DNA from: Allomyces arbusculus
Lineage: Eukaryota; Blastocladiomycota; Blastocladiomycetes; Blastocladiales; Blastocladiaceae
Assembly (NCBI GenBank): GCA_027604705.1
Contig: JADHYV010000008.1
Location: 434,001-498,000, forward strand
Direction of reading: 5' to 3'
Length of the DNA stretch: 64,000 nucleotides
Under the pieces are notes generated by a model, which worked only from the letters and a program-made list of their open reading frames with translations, ran no database searches and was not told where the DNA came from. This document shows, one piece after another, positions 43,389 through 55,418 of this stretch (its first letter is position 1; every line of letters starts with the position of its first letter). A program made the translations under genes and the position numbers.

Positions 43389-43884
43389 ATGTCCAGCACG
43401 CGCGAGCACCGCAACGCCATCGACGACCAGTTTATCGTGCGCGACCAGGAGGCGCTCGAGCTCGAGCAGCACGGCGACGAAGAAGCTGTACCTGACGAGG
43501 CGCGTACGTGTCTTTCCTCCAACCATCCATCCACACAGCGGCGGCCGCGCATTTTGCTCACTCCGCCCAATCTGCGCAGCCGAGGAACCGCTCGGCCACC
43601 ACAAGTACAACCTGCGCACCCCGCCACCGCCCGGGGCTCTGCGCGACCCGCTCGGCGAGGACGCGGGCACGCGCGAGGCCCAGTACGCGGCCGAGCACGG
43701 GCCAATGGGTGACGCCGACCGGCGCGTCGCGAGTCTCGTGGCCGCGTCGCACCGCGAGAACCGCACCGACGAGGAACGCCGCGCGTCGGCCGAGAAGGCG
43801 AGCCAGATTTACCAAGAGGAGACGGGCGCGCCGCTCGAGATCGATGAGCACGGTCGTGTCGTCGTGGCCGAGGCGCAGGAGTGA
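43389..43884 (+). CDS. Small acidic hypothetical protein
   Basis: Two exons, 43389-43503 and 43580-43884 (139 aa); donor GTACGT, acceptor GCGCAG, join in frame. The sequence is hydrophilic and charged (MSSTREHRNAIDDQFIVRDQ at the start, a Glu/Asp-rich middle), followed by a conserved-looking block PLGHHKYNLRTPPPPGALRD and a helical C-terminus (NRTDEERRASAEKASQIYQE, then EETGAPLEIDEHGRVVVAE). There is no signal peptide or membrane helix. Codon use matches its neighbours and the intron is typical, which supports a real gene. I do not recognise the family and give no function. Confidence 0.6.
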
Positions 43885-44309
43885 GCACAAAGGGGATCGC
43901 ACGGGAAGGAAGTGATCGACGCGACGCAAGCGTCAGAGAGCGCAAGAAAGGGAGGTGGGCAGGATTGAGATGGTGATCCCCGACGCAGAGGGGCGCGAGT
44001 TTGACGAGCTCGAATGTCATGGCTCGAATTTCATGGAGTCTTGACGTTGATTTGCGACCTGAGCGACGCCGACACCACACGAGGGGAATCAAAACGTGCT
44101 GTACAAAACGACATGCTCACGCCACTCCACCCCTCCCGCCCACCATCTCGCACCGTCGCTTCACGGCTTGCGTCGCGCGACAAAGAAGACACATCGGTAG
44201 ACGTACTGCAGCATTGACTGCCGGTTGGCCGCGTACGTCGTTTCGATCCACTCTTCCCTCTACACATCACCAGGATGCCGGTCAGAACTGATCCATGCGC
44301 CGCAGAGAC
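43885..44309. other. 3' intergenic region between convergent genes
   Basis: 425 bp between the stop of the small acidic protein gene (+) and the stop of the carnosine methyltransferase gene (-). Nothing coding or structural is recognised. Confidence 0.5.
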
Positions 44310-45793
44310 TCAAAAACGCACCTCAATCTCAAACCCCACGGCCTCAATCAACTTGCGGAGCCCCGTCCAATCCACCTCAATCGACAACTCGCGCGGATCC
44401 GCCGCGTCCTCCCAATGGAACAGCAGTGGGCCGTTATTGATCCAGACCCCGTCCGGGCGCACGATCCGGTGCAGGATCTCGAGGTACTCGACAATGTTGT
44501 GCGCCGTGTCGAGGAAGAAACAGGTCAGGACCGAGTCGAATGCGGCTACACGATCGCGGCGTGGTAAGTCTCGTGTGCCTGCCCGAGAATTGCCCCGGGG
44601 TGGGGGGAGGAGGGGAAGTACCGATGTATGTTGGCGACGAGTAAACTTCGACAAAATCACCAGCGACCATGCTCATGTCAGCGCCGTCGGGTAGGGACGA
44701 CGGGAGGACGTCGGGGATGGCCACGGGCCGCACTTGGTCGGCCGTGAAGTTGAGCGAGTTGGAGAAGGTGTGGACGTAGGGGTAGAGCGTGTGCTGCTCG
44801 GGTCGCGTGATTCTGATGGGAAAGGGTGGAGAAGCAATGGAACCGCATCAGGAATCGAACGTCGTTGTCGAGTCGAGGCCAAACGACAAACACAATACCC
44901 ATTCAGGAGATAGTTGGACACTAGGAGCATGTGGAACGAAAATTCGTTGCCCTCGCTCGCGAACCCGAGTTTGGCCACTTCCCAGACCAGCCGACCAAGG
45001 CCCGCTCCCGGGATCAGTACGCGTCGTGAGGATCTACAAACAAGCGTCAATTCACTGGCCACGGCGCAGAGACAACGGACAGCGTCACGAACCGCTCCTC
45101 GACGTTCACAAACTCGCCCACGAGCGCGTCGATCATGGGCTGGTAACACTTTGCGCGCTCCGGCGCGCCCTATCCACCCATCGTCAGTGTCTTTCCCCTA
45201 CCCCAACCCCGGACCACCGCGCGCGCACAGAGGCATACCTCGACACTCCAATCCCTCGCCACCTGCTTCAACGTGCTCACCGCCTTATCCACATCCGCCG
45301 GTGCCGGTTCCGGCGCCGTCGCCGACCCCATTCTGCGCATCCGCGCCAGATAACCCGCGAGCATCGCCCGATCGGCTTTCAGCACGGCGCGGAAAAACTG
45401 GTCATTAGCCGTGATCCCCGCATCAACCGCGTCCAGATTGCGCGCGAACGCGGCATGGTCATTGAGTAAGTCCGCGTGGTGAGACGGAATCCGCTCGAGC
45501 GCGGCACGTTTACGTGCAGGCATGCGCCCAACGACGGCCGCGTACCGCGCGAGCGAGGTCAGGACTTGGTCGAGCGCGAGTTGCTCCGCGTGCTCGTCGT
45601 CGTCGCCGTCGTCGTCACTGTGGTCGTGGGCGTGGTTGTGGTCATGGGCGTGCGCTTGGGGTGCGAGTGCGGGTGCAGGCGGAGGACGTGATGTTGGTCC
45701 TGAACCGGTGCTGGATGAGGATGGCCGCGGGGCACTGGGAGTTGGGCGACTGGCGCCGCGGCCGCCGCGGCGGCGGCGTGCGGATTGCGACAT
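44310..45793 (-). CDS. CARNMT1: Carnosine N-methyltransferase family (N2227) protein
   Basis: Five exons: 45793-45239, 45169-45081, 45033-44899, 44812-44622 and 44545-44310 (401 aa). The SAM-binding fold is unmistakable: [59 protein letters not shown], then [13 protein letters not shown] and [20 protein letters not shown]. These are the hallmarks of the N2227/CARNMT1 family, whose human member methylates carnosine to anserine and also a histidine on C3H proteins. Whether the fungus makes carnosine is unknown, so a protein-histidine or other imidazole substrate is equally likely. The N-terminus carries a His/Asp-rich tract ([20 protein letters not shown]). The exon 2 donor is GTCCGT and that intron is only 47 nt. 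Confidence 0.92.
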
Positions 45794-45983
45794 GTTGCAG
45801 CGTGTCGAAAAGTGCTGAGATGTTTTCGTGGATTGATATTTGGTGGTCGACGCGCTGCCTGTTTGCCGTCAAGATTGGGAGAAGACCGCACTGGCAGCAG
45901 GCAAGAACCTCACCGTTGCAGAGTGACGGGCCGTAACGAAAAGTAATCAAAAGAAGATCCACCCAGGGAATATTTCGACGTAC

Positions 45984-46026
<43 letters not shown>

Positions 46027-46108
46027 GTACACAAAGTGGTGCCACCAAACGTAACCAAAACCAAAAAATACCAAATCAAAGCCAAACCGCACTACTACTC
46101 GGCCGGCA
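45794..46108. other. Intergenic region between CARNMT1 and CK2-beta genes
   Basis: 315 bp upstream of CARNMT1 and downstream of the CK2-beta stop. Its one marked feature is the CTG repeat at 45985-46022. Confidence 0.5.
45985..46022. repeat. CTG/CAG trinucleotide repeat (about 12 units)
   Basis: An uninterrupted TGC repeat of 38 bases, CAG on the opposite strand. It lies in untranslated sequence about 190 bp upstream of the CARNMT1 start, not in a protein, so it is likely polymorphic in length between strains. Confidence 0.9.
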
Positions 46109-47462
46109 TCAAATCTCCTGCTCTTCCACTTCCTCTTCCTCCCCCACCGCGCCCGCGGCCACCGCGCGCGCTGCCGCCGCCGCCGATCCTGCATCCACGT
46201 CCATGGCCTCATTCAAAACGTCCTCGTCCCCCTCGAGCTCATCCGTCTCGTCGGCCATGGTTGGTAGCGCCGGCGGGACCATGAGCCCCGATCGTGGGTC
46301 GCACCCGGGCTGCCACCGGAGCCAGTAGGCGTGTGGGCGCACGTAGGCCGCCTCGTTCACGCGGAACCCAAACATTTTCGGTACGTAGGTCAGCGGCGTC
46401 ACGTCCATGTCCGGGTCGGCGGGCGGCATGGGTGAGGACGTGGCGTGTCGCGCCGGCGTGGGCGCAAGTCCGAGCAGGACTTGAAGTTCCTCGTGCAGGC
46501 CGGGGTAGGACTGGAAGAGCAGGTGCGGGAAGGTGGAGCCGAACGTAGCGCCTGGGAATGAGAGAGAGGTCTGAGGGTCAGTCAGGGCGAAGGGGGAAAA
46601 GGATGGGTGGAGAATGAGCGCAACGCACCGTCCAATCGCGAGTACCGCTTGCTAAACGGCTCGTAAATGTCCTCGCAGTTGTGGCAGTAGAAGTGGACCG
46701 AGCCCATGCCGGGCTGGTCGTATTCGCCCACGGGCAGGAGCGGGTAGCCGTTGCACAGCACGCGGGGGCACACGCCGAAATCGCGGTTTTCCAGTTTCAT
46801 GTACTAGAAGCAAGCGGGAGCTCGTCAGATCGTGTTCAATGGTGCGATGAAGCGGTACAAGGGGAAGGCGTGAGCATCGCCCGACGGCGACAAACGAACC
46901 ATTTGATGTAGACCAGCCTTGGTCGTGACGTAACGGGCGTGGATCAGGCTGTAGAGCAGCTGCGCCGACGAATCGACGAGGTCCATGTCGACGTTTTCGT
47001 CTACAACCGGGTCACGAGCAACCTCGATCAGCTCAACCCAATCCAACACTCCCAACTCTGGCTTGCCAACACAAATCGAGCCCTCATACCCGTCTCATTA
47101 TCGAGAATCACATCGAGCGCCTCCTGGTAATACGGTACAAGCGCCGACAAGCCCGTCAGGTTGAACTCGTCCTCGATAAAATCAATCGTGACGGCCGCCA
47201 AAATCTCGTTGCCGGCGAGCGAATGGAACCACGGAATCCACTCGACCACCTCGTCGTCCTGGTCATCGGTGATCTCCGACTCGTCCGAGAACGAGTCCGG
47301 ATCCGTCTCCGACGCCGACTCTTCGGTGCCAAAGTCGCCGTGGTCGTCCCAGGCGCCCGGCTGGTGGTACCGCGCGTCGTGGTACGAGTATCCGTCGCCT
47401 GCGCCGGCAGCGTCGTCGGCGGCACCGGCCGTGCCGCCGCCCATGTTGAGAAAGCTGAACAT
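46109..47462 (-). CDS. CKB1: Casein kinase 2 regulatory (beta) subunit
   Basis: Four exons: 47462-47090, 47000-46900, 46803-46629 and 46551-46109 (363 aa). CK2-beta blocks appear in order: VVEWIPWFHSLAGNEILAAV, FIEDEFNLTGLSALVPYYQE, ALDVILDNE, the acidic pocket region DENVDMDLVDSSAQLLYSLI with HARYVTTKAGLHQM, then the zinc motif CPRVLCNGYPLLP...FYCHNCEDIY (four Cys). After it, FGSTFPHLLFQSYP and TYVPKMFGFRVNE match the C-terminal contact with CK2-alpha. The dimeric beta subunit sets substrate choice and assembles the tetrameric kinase. An N-terminal Gly/Asp/Glu-rich extension of about 65 residues and a C-terminal acidic/Ala tail (EEEEVEEQEI) flank the core. Which paralogue (Ckb1 or Ckb2) it corresponds to cannot be told. 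Confidence 0.95.
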
Positions 47463-48179
47463 GGTCCGCGTGGAGTAGGTCGCGAGCGGTCCGTGCGCGT
47501 GCGCGTCGGATCGGGCGCGGTGGTTCGAACGGGGGGAGTGCGCGCGCCTGGCCTGGTGCGTGGCGGCGCGTGCGTGGGTTCGTGTCTGGGTCGGGTCGGT
47601 TGCAGTCGCCTGGTGGCGCGCGAAATCCGGCGTAAAGGGTTGGCCGTGCGTGCAGCGGGCTGCCTAACTTGCAGTAACCACTCGCAAGATGAGCGTGCGC
47701 GCGTGGTGGTCGCGCTGCGCCAAGTCGTGGGCCGGCTGGGCGCCGTCGTCGTCGTGGTCGCGGGTTGGCGCGCGGCAGCGCGGTGGTTGTGCACGAGAAC
47801 GCCATGGCATTCGTGGGCGTGCGTCACGCCACGAGGTGTGATGCCCTAAATCAAGCGTCCCCTGCCTGCTGCGGCAAGAGCGCGCGGTTGGGGACATGCG
47901 TGGCAGGCGATCCTCCCCCGCGCGCTGACCGCCACCATCGCGAAAGCCAAGACTGCATCGACGACGACGACAACGACAACGACAACGACGACGACGACGA
48001 CGACGACCGTGATCTGCTGCAGCTGCAAGACGACGCGCCCGCACCCCCGATTCCGCGCCAGCAGCACTCGTTGAACGCGCTCCACCGCCCGCCGCGACCC
48101 TCCGGCCCGCCCAATCGCGTCCATTCCCATCATTGGCCCATCGACCTCAACGTACCCATCACACCAGACGCCACCGGTC
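47463..48179. other. Divergent promoter region, CK2-beta / ARPC2
   Basis: 717 bp between diverging start codons, with a GAC/AAC microsatellite at 47959-48007. A plus-strand frame translates the repeat as Asp/Asn, but it ends just after the ARPC2 start in another frame, so I do not call it a gene. Confidence 0.5.
47959..48007. repeat. GAC/AAC trinucleotide repeat upstream of ARPC2
   Basis: About 49 bases of GAC units broken by three AAC units, roughly 175 bp before the ARPC2 start codon, so in its promoter or 5' leader. Confidence 0.85.
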
Positions 48180-49237
48180 ATGATCCTGCTCGACAGCCAC
48201 AACACGATTCTGCTCGACATGCTGCAGACGCGGCTCGCCGGCGACCGCACCGACTCGCTCAAGCTGCAGATTGCCGACTTTGACGGCGCCAAGTTCTATG
48301 CCGCGACCGAATCCGACAACAAGGCCGTCGTTCACGTCTCACTGGCGCTGCGGTGCTACGCTGAGCTCGCCGCGCTCGGTGCCAACGAGTTCCTCGCCTC
48401 CATCTACGGCGACATGCTGCAGGCCACACCCGACAATGGCTACGACGTGACGTTGCGCATCGACCTCGACGCCGTGGCTGCGTCGCCCGACTTGACCGAG
48501 CGCGTCTTGACGGACGTGCCGCTGCTCAAGCGGCACGCCATGGCGGCCCTGTTCCACAAGGCGTTTGTGGCGCACGCCGAGAAGCGCGCGTCGGACGTGT
48601 TTGCGTTGCACTACCGCGACGGCGAGGCGTTTTTCGTGCAGGCGCAGCCCGACCGCGTCACCGTGATTTTCGCGACGCAGTTCAAGGAGGAGACCGACCG
48701 CGTCTTTGCCAAGGTCTTCCTGCAGGAATTCGTCGACGCGCGTCGCCAGGCATCGTGCCAGAACGCGCCGGCCGTGCTCTATTCGGCGCGCGACCCGCCG
48801 CTCGAACTGCGTGGGCTGCCGGACGTGCCCCAGGGCGACAGTGTCGGCTATGTGACGTTCAGTACGTTGATCTCCCCTCCGCTTCGTGCGCGATTCGCAT
48901 CGCGAGATTGGTGGCTCACTTTGATGCGCATCCGCAGTCCTGTTCCCACGCCATCTCGCCGACGCGGCCACGCGCGAGGCCACCATTTCGCGCATCCAGC
49001 TGTTCCGCGATTTCCTGCACTACCACATCAAGTGCTCCAAAGCCTACATGCACTCGCGCATGCGCGCACGCGTCGACAGTTTCCTCAAGGTTCTCAACCG
49101 CGCTAAGCCCGAGCTGCCCAATGCCGAAAAGAAGACGGCCAGGTACGCTTCCTACGGTTCCAGTGTGGTGGAGAGTGTGGACAGAACACTGAATCGTCGA
49201 CTTGTGTAGTGGGCGGACGTTTGTGCGCCGGGGATGA
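48180..49237 (+). CDS. ARC35: Arp2/3 complex subunit 2 (p34, Arc35)
   Basis: Three exons: 48180-48861, 48938-49142 and 49210-49237 (304 aa, the family size). It starts [19 protein letters not shown] and contains [27 protein letters not shown], then [20 protein letters not shown] and [18 protein letters not shown], ending GRTFVRRG. These are signature stretches of ARPC2, which with ARPC4 forms the core clamp on the mother actin filament. The last exon encodes just nine residues, placed by the conserved TFVRRG end. Donors are GTACGT and GTACGC. It is transcribed away from the CK2-beta gene. Confidence 0.97.
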
Positions 49238-49688
49238 AAAAATGTCGCGCGCTTGCTGGTCGCTGCAAGTGGCTGGTGGTGGAGCGGCTTGCGTGGAGGA
49301 GCACGAGGCCCGTTGCAGGTGAACGAGAGATGCATGCCGTTGATTCCCGGAAACATGTCCGTTTTTGTTGCCATCGTCCGTTTTTGTTGACATCGTCTAC
49401 AATCTGAGCGATGTGTCAATAGCTGTTGCAACCGCAACTGGTCGTTCAATCGAGGAAACGGCAACATCAAGATATTGCAAGGCTTGCACTCCCCCGCACC
49501 CGACGGACCCACAAATCTTCAACGGCAATGGGCAACAGAATAATGGACGTGTTGGAAGGAGCCTATATATGCACAGAGAGAGAACAAGCTAGGAAAGAAA
49601 CCCAAATATCAACGAACAGCGCCACCACCTACAAACGAATGACGGCAACGAACAGCAACGCAACCTCCACCCCCTTCCTAATCACCAT
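49238..49688. other. 3' intergenic region between convergent genes
   Basis: 451 bp between the ARPC2 and LETM1 stop codons, relatively AT-rich from 49370 to 49680. No gene or structured RNA is recognised. Confidence 0.5.
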
Positions 49689-52267
49689 TTACGCGTGGTG
49701 ATCCGGCTGCACGATATCACTCGGCGACAACTTCTTTGGCGGCTCCGCCTCGCCATCCGTGGCCTTCTCCGCATCCCCCTTAGCCTTCCCCTGCTCCGGC
49801 GCCTCGACGACCACCCCCGTCCCCTCGGTCTCCTCGACCTCACGCGCCAACTCGAGCAATTCCGACAAGGCAATGAACCCGTCGTTGTTGCGGTCGAGTT
49901 TCTTGACAATTGCCTTGATCTCGGCCTCGTCGCGCGGCCGCGACCGAATCGACCGCAACGCAGCCTCCACGTCCTCGGCCTGCAACTGACCGTACTCGTT
50001 GGCCTGGATCGTGTTCAGCTTGGACCCGATCTCCGAGTCGTACTGCTCGAGTTCGGCCGAGAGCTTGGAAATCAGCTTGTCAACCTGAGACTCGAGACGC
50101 GATTTGGTCTTGTCCTCCTTGCGTGGCGCCACGGGCTCCTCGACGACCGGGGCAGGCGTCGCAGAGGGCGCAGCGGCGGCAGGCTCGGGCGTCGTCGGCG
50201 CGGCAGCTGGTGCCGGTGCTGCCGGCTCCACAGCGGGCTTCGCGGGCTCGACGGGCTTGGTCTCAGCAACCGCGGGCTTAGTCTCGGCGGCGGGCACGGC
50301 GGCGTCGACCTCCGGTGCCGGGGCTTCGGCGGCCTTGGCTGCGGCTGCAGCCGCGGCGGCAGCGGCGTCGGCCTTCTCCTTCTCCTTCTGCAGCAAGTCT
50401 GCGGCGCGCTCGCCCTTGATCGACTCGAGCACGACGCGCTCCGAGTCGACGGCCGACTTGGACGTGAGCACCTTGATGGCCTCGCCAAGCTCCTTGACCT
50501 GCGTCACTGACATGCGCACGTCGGGCTCGGCCATCTCGGCCGGAGGTGCGGGCGCGGCGGCGGCAGCGTCCGTGGTGGCGGCTGGCGCGGGGATCGCGGC
50601 GTCAGCGGCGGCAGCGGGAGCAGCGGGAGCCACAGCGGGCGCGGTCTCGGCGGCCACGGTGGGCTGCGCGGCAGCAACGGCCGGCTCGGCGACAGGTGCG
50701 GCAGCAGCAGCAGCAGCGGCAGCTGCCGCAGCCGCGGCCGCGGCCGCCTTCTCCTCCTCCTTCTTGCGGCGCACATCCTCGGCGGCGGCCTTCTCCTGCG
50801 CGAGTTCCTCGGCAATAATCTCTTCCTGCTGCTTGAGCACCTCGAGCCGCTTCTTGTACGACGGCTTGCCGTCGCCCGACAGCTTGAGCTCGGCCTCAGA
50901 AATCAAGTTCTCCGGCAACGACTGTAGCGTGGCCTGCAGCGCCTCGGCGGTCGTCGGCGGCAACTCGGCTACCGGTTCCGCGGCGGGCGCGGCCTCGACC
51001 ACGGGCCGCTCGCCCTTCGAGTACATGGGCTGGTCGGTGAAAATAAACGCGCGCGACAGGATCAAGAGCGTCGACGGGATCTTGTGAATCAGGTGCAAGT
51101 CGAGCCACTGCTGCAAGTCGTACCGGAGGCGCGCGGGGGAGACGCCCATGGTCTTGATGCCGCGATCGATACACGCCTTTTGCAGTTCCGGGATCGAGAG
51201 GTCGTTGACCCCCTCAAAGAAAATCATTTGGTCGTCGGCGTGCAATTGCCGCATCTTCGCGCGCAGCTGGTACCGCAGCCAGTTATCGGTCCCAAACGCG
51301 TTGATGCCCATGTACTTGCACATCGACACGAGTTGCGGCCGCGACAAGTTCTCGAGCGTCAGTTCGTCCTCGAATTTCTGGGCCACCTTGATGAGCGCCG
51401 CGGTATCGGCGGGCTCGCCCGTGGTTCGGATCTTGCGGAAAAAGTCGGTGAATTCGCCGACCGCCTGCTTGTTCTTGCCCGCATTGTCGACGGCCATTTC
51501 CGAGACGGTTTCCTGCAGGAACTTGGCAAGCTGCAGCCGCATCTTGAGCACCTTCTTCTTCTTCTCCTCTTGCTCAAACGATTTCTCGAACGTTGACGGC
51601 AGCATGTTTGGGAAGAGCTTGAGCAGGACGGGCAGCGCCAGTTCGGCAAACGGGATCGCGACGAGCACGAGGAACGGGACCAGACGGAACAGATCCGAGA
51701 CAGTGCGCCGCAGTTGCTTTTGCTCGCGCCGCGACAATTGGTTGCCGCGCATCAGCTTGAGCAGGTACCGCGTACTGAGCCGCACCTCGTAGGCCAACAG
51801 CTTCGACCCTTCCTTGTAGTGCGCGAGCTCCTCCTTGATGTGCGGCCACGTGTCCTCGCGCAGCTTGCGCAGCAGCGGCTTCTTGGCCGGGACCGCCGCG
51901 GGGGTCGCGGGCGCCGGCGGCGCCACGGGTGCGGGAGCGTCGGTCGTGGGCGGCGCGGCCGCGGGCACGGCACTGCTTGCCGGGTCGGTCGGTTTGGGCA
52001 TATCCTGCATCATTGGCACAACACACTGGTCAGCGCAAAGCCAACCGTCGACTGGTTCAAGATATCTGCGTGTACCATGCGCGACAGCGTCGTCGTGAAC
52101 ATGCGCCACTGGACCGCATCCATGGCAACGGGCGACGCACGCGGCGCGTTCGCGCGAGCACGGAGCAAACCCGTTGTCATGGCCATGGGCGACGTGGTCG
52201 CCACGGCTCGGTGCGCGGCAACGCGCGTCACGGGCGTGGCCGCGGCAAGGCGGCGGAGGGCGAGCAT
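49689..52267 (-). CDS. LETM1: LETM1/Mdm38-type mitochondrial inner-membrane protein
   Basis: Two exons, 52267-52046 and 52004-49689 (845 aa). Exon 1 is a mitochondrial presequence (MLALRRLAAATPVTRVAAHR and on). After a Pro/Ala linker the LETM domain follows: KKPLLRKLREDTWPHIKEEL, LSRREQKQLRRTVSDLFRLV, one transmembrane segment PFLVLVAIPFAELALPVLLK, FPNMLPSTFE, then the RBD-like region with LTLENLSRPQLVSMCKYMGI and SPARLRYDLQQWLDLHL. The C-terminal third has Ala-rich coiled coils and a canonical EF-hand loop, DRNNDGFIALSE. LETM1 proteins mediate K+/H+ (and in some reports Ca2+/H+) exchange and bind mitochondrial ribosomes. The EF-hand occurs in animal LETM1 but not yeast Mdm38, so this copy is animal-like. 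The intron is only 41 nt with donor GTTGGC. Confidence 0.93.
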
Positions 52268-53514
52268 GGTGGCGGGCTAGTGCAATGGCGGGAGAGAGAG
52301 AATGAGCACGCGGGGCTCGAGTGATCACAGCGGTCGACCGCTCGCGATCTAGGTCGCGCAAACTCCATGAACAACTGGTGGATGCGAGTGCTGGTGTCGA
52401 GTGGGCGGCTGGGTCCGCCCGTAGTCTTGCATTCGGCGCCAAATAACTGAACCACGGGTGTTTTCATCACTCGTGCAGCCATACAGCCGGGCGGCATGCG
52501 GGAGAGACGCCAGCCAGCGCGCACACAACCATCCCCGCCTGGCCAATTGAACAACATCGCGGGGAGGCGAGCGCAAATAACCCATCCATGGGGAAACGTG
52601 CGTGCGGTCGAAGTTGCAGACAGTATGTACCGTCAAAGGTGCGTGCGGTCGAGTCCACACAATCCAATCAATTTACAGCGTTCAGCGGCGTAGGTCGCGT
52701 ACGGTCCAAAACGGCGCCGGGCAACGGTTCAAGCGCGCGGGCAAGGTGCACAGCACAGTGCACGTTCAATGGCGGCGTGGCATGAGCTGGATCGTTGGAT
52801 CCAGTGCGGGAACGGGACAGGCGAGAAGTCGAGTTTGCAGCGGCCAGGCGGGTGCTTGCTTGGTTCTGGTGGACTGGTTGGGCGAGGTCGGCGCGCCCGG
52901 CTGGAGCTTGAAGACCCGCGAGGCGAGCAGCAGAAAGGGGGGGAAAAGGGGGAGAGAGGATGGTTGGACGCGGTTGACCGGCGTGTTGATGTTCTTTGGT
53001 TGGAGCGGTCCCGTGTCTCGCAGAACGACACGAGACGTTTGCTCAGCAATGTGCAAGCCAGAAGGGACCGCTTGATCGGCCGTCGTCTGCCTGGCGCCGG
53101 ACGCCGCTTCCAAGCCTTTCGCGGCGCCCGTCTGGTTCCGTCCACCCCGCTTCGTCGCAACCAGACTGGCGCGCAGACCCATTGGGCCCTGCCACGTTGC
53201 CGCCGTGGCCAACGTGCGTCCCTGTGATCCCCCAACACTCTCCACCCTCGAACAAACCGTTCTTGGCGCTGCTGCTGCTGGCGCGCAGCACCGAGTACCC
53301 CGCGTCAGCGCTGCGATCGTCAAGGTCAACACGGTCCAGCAAATCAAAACGACTATCCAATACAACGGTGCCCAAAAACACGCAAGCCAAACCAAATCAA
53401 ATCACGACGCGGAAGGCAGCCATTCAGCCGACCCGCTTTGCAAGGGGCGGCGGCCTCGCCTCTCCGCGAGCAGGACCCAAATCACGAATCGCGGTCATCG
53501 CGCCCGCGCACTGC
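52268..53514. other. Intergenic region upstream of LETM1
   Basis: 1.25 kb between the LETM1 start and the adenylate kinase stop, both minus strand. Frames on either strand are Arg/Ser/Pro-rich shadows without domains. It should hold the LETM1 promoter; I see no other feature. Confidence 0.4.
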
Positions 53515-54627
<1,113 letters not shown>

Positions 54628-55418
54628 GATAGCGGGATTGTCGGTGGTGCAGGCGGGCGGTTGCGGGAGCTGCAGCAAGTCCGGGGACTGGGGCGGTCGT
54701 CGTCGTCGTCGACTGGGGCTAGAAGGGCGAAAGATCCACGGCGAGTGCGGGGTCCGGTCCGAAACCGCCAGGCCAGTTCAGCGCGGAGGCAGCCGGGATC
54801 AACATGATCACATTTGTTTTTTCGCTTTTGGTCAGGTTTTCGTGCGTTTTCCGCGCGCGGGTTTTTGTGCATGGTTGTTGTTGTGGTCGAGACAGTCGAG
54901 GCTCTGCAAAGGAACGACGTGAGGAACCTGTCAAAAGTATTCCCCACGGGTAGTACTTGACATCACGGATGGCCCGTCAACGGGTCATCTGCGCTCCCGT
55001 GATGGCGACAAATGCAATGCGAGACATGTCTCGCGCTTCCACTCTAAAGAGGGCATTGGTCAAATGTAATGCGAACGCCTCCAGGTCATGGGCGTGTAGC
55101 GCTGTGAATAGCGCGTCCGCCTCCGGAGCAGAAGGTCCGATCCCCTCCTCGCTCGATTATCGATACGTTTGAGATGCGATTTGTGTGCAAGCCTCCCACC
55201 TCATCCAGTGACCTTTGCACCATCGAGCGCTGTCAAGATCGTTTGGCCCATTCTCGTTCTCATAGTTGCTTCATCCCGTCATCGGGGGATATTTTTATCG
55301 AAGCCGGTCGACAGTCATTGTATCCCAGTAAACCGGTGCTCATCAAGGCCGGGCGAGATTACCCGTACATCAGACAACCATATTTTTAACCGCTAACAGT
55401 CCCACAAATCGACCAATG
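54628..55418. other. Intergenic region upstream of adenylate kinase
   Basis: 791 bp between the ADK1 start and the AIM24 stop, both minus strand. From 54900 on it is less GC-rich than coding DNA. No gene or repeat is recognised. Confidence 0.45.

Noticed and set aside
47765-48283. Plus-strand frame with an Asp/Asn repeat ahead of ARPC2
   Set aside because: The repeat is a GAC/AAC microsatellite and the frame runs into ARPC2 in the wrong phase. ARPC2 has a clear family-typical start at 48180.
50104-51087. 327-codon plus-strand Ala/Ser/Gly-rich frame opposite LETM1
   Set aside because: It is the antisense shadow of the Ala-rich LETM1 region, with no domain of its own.
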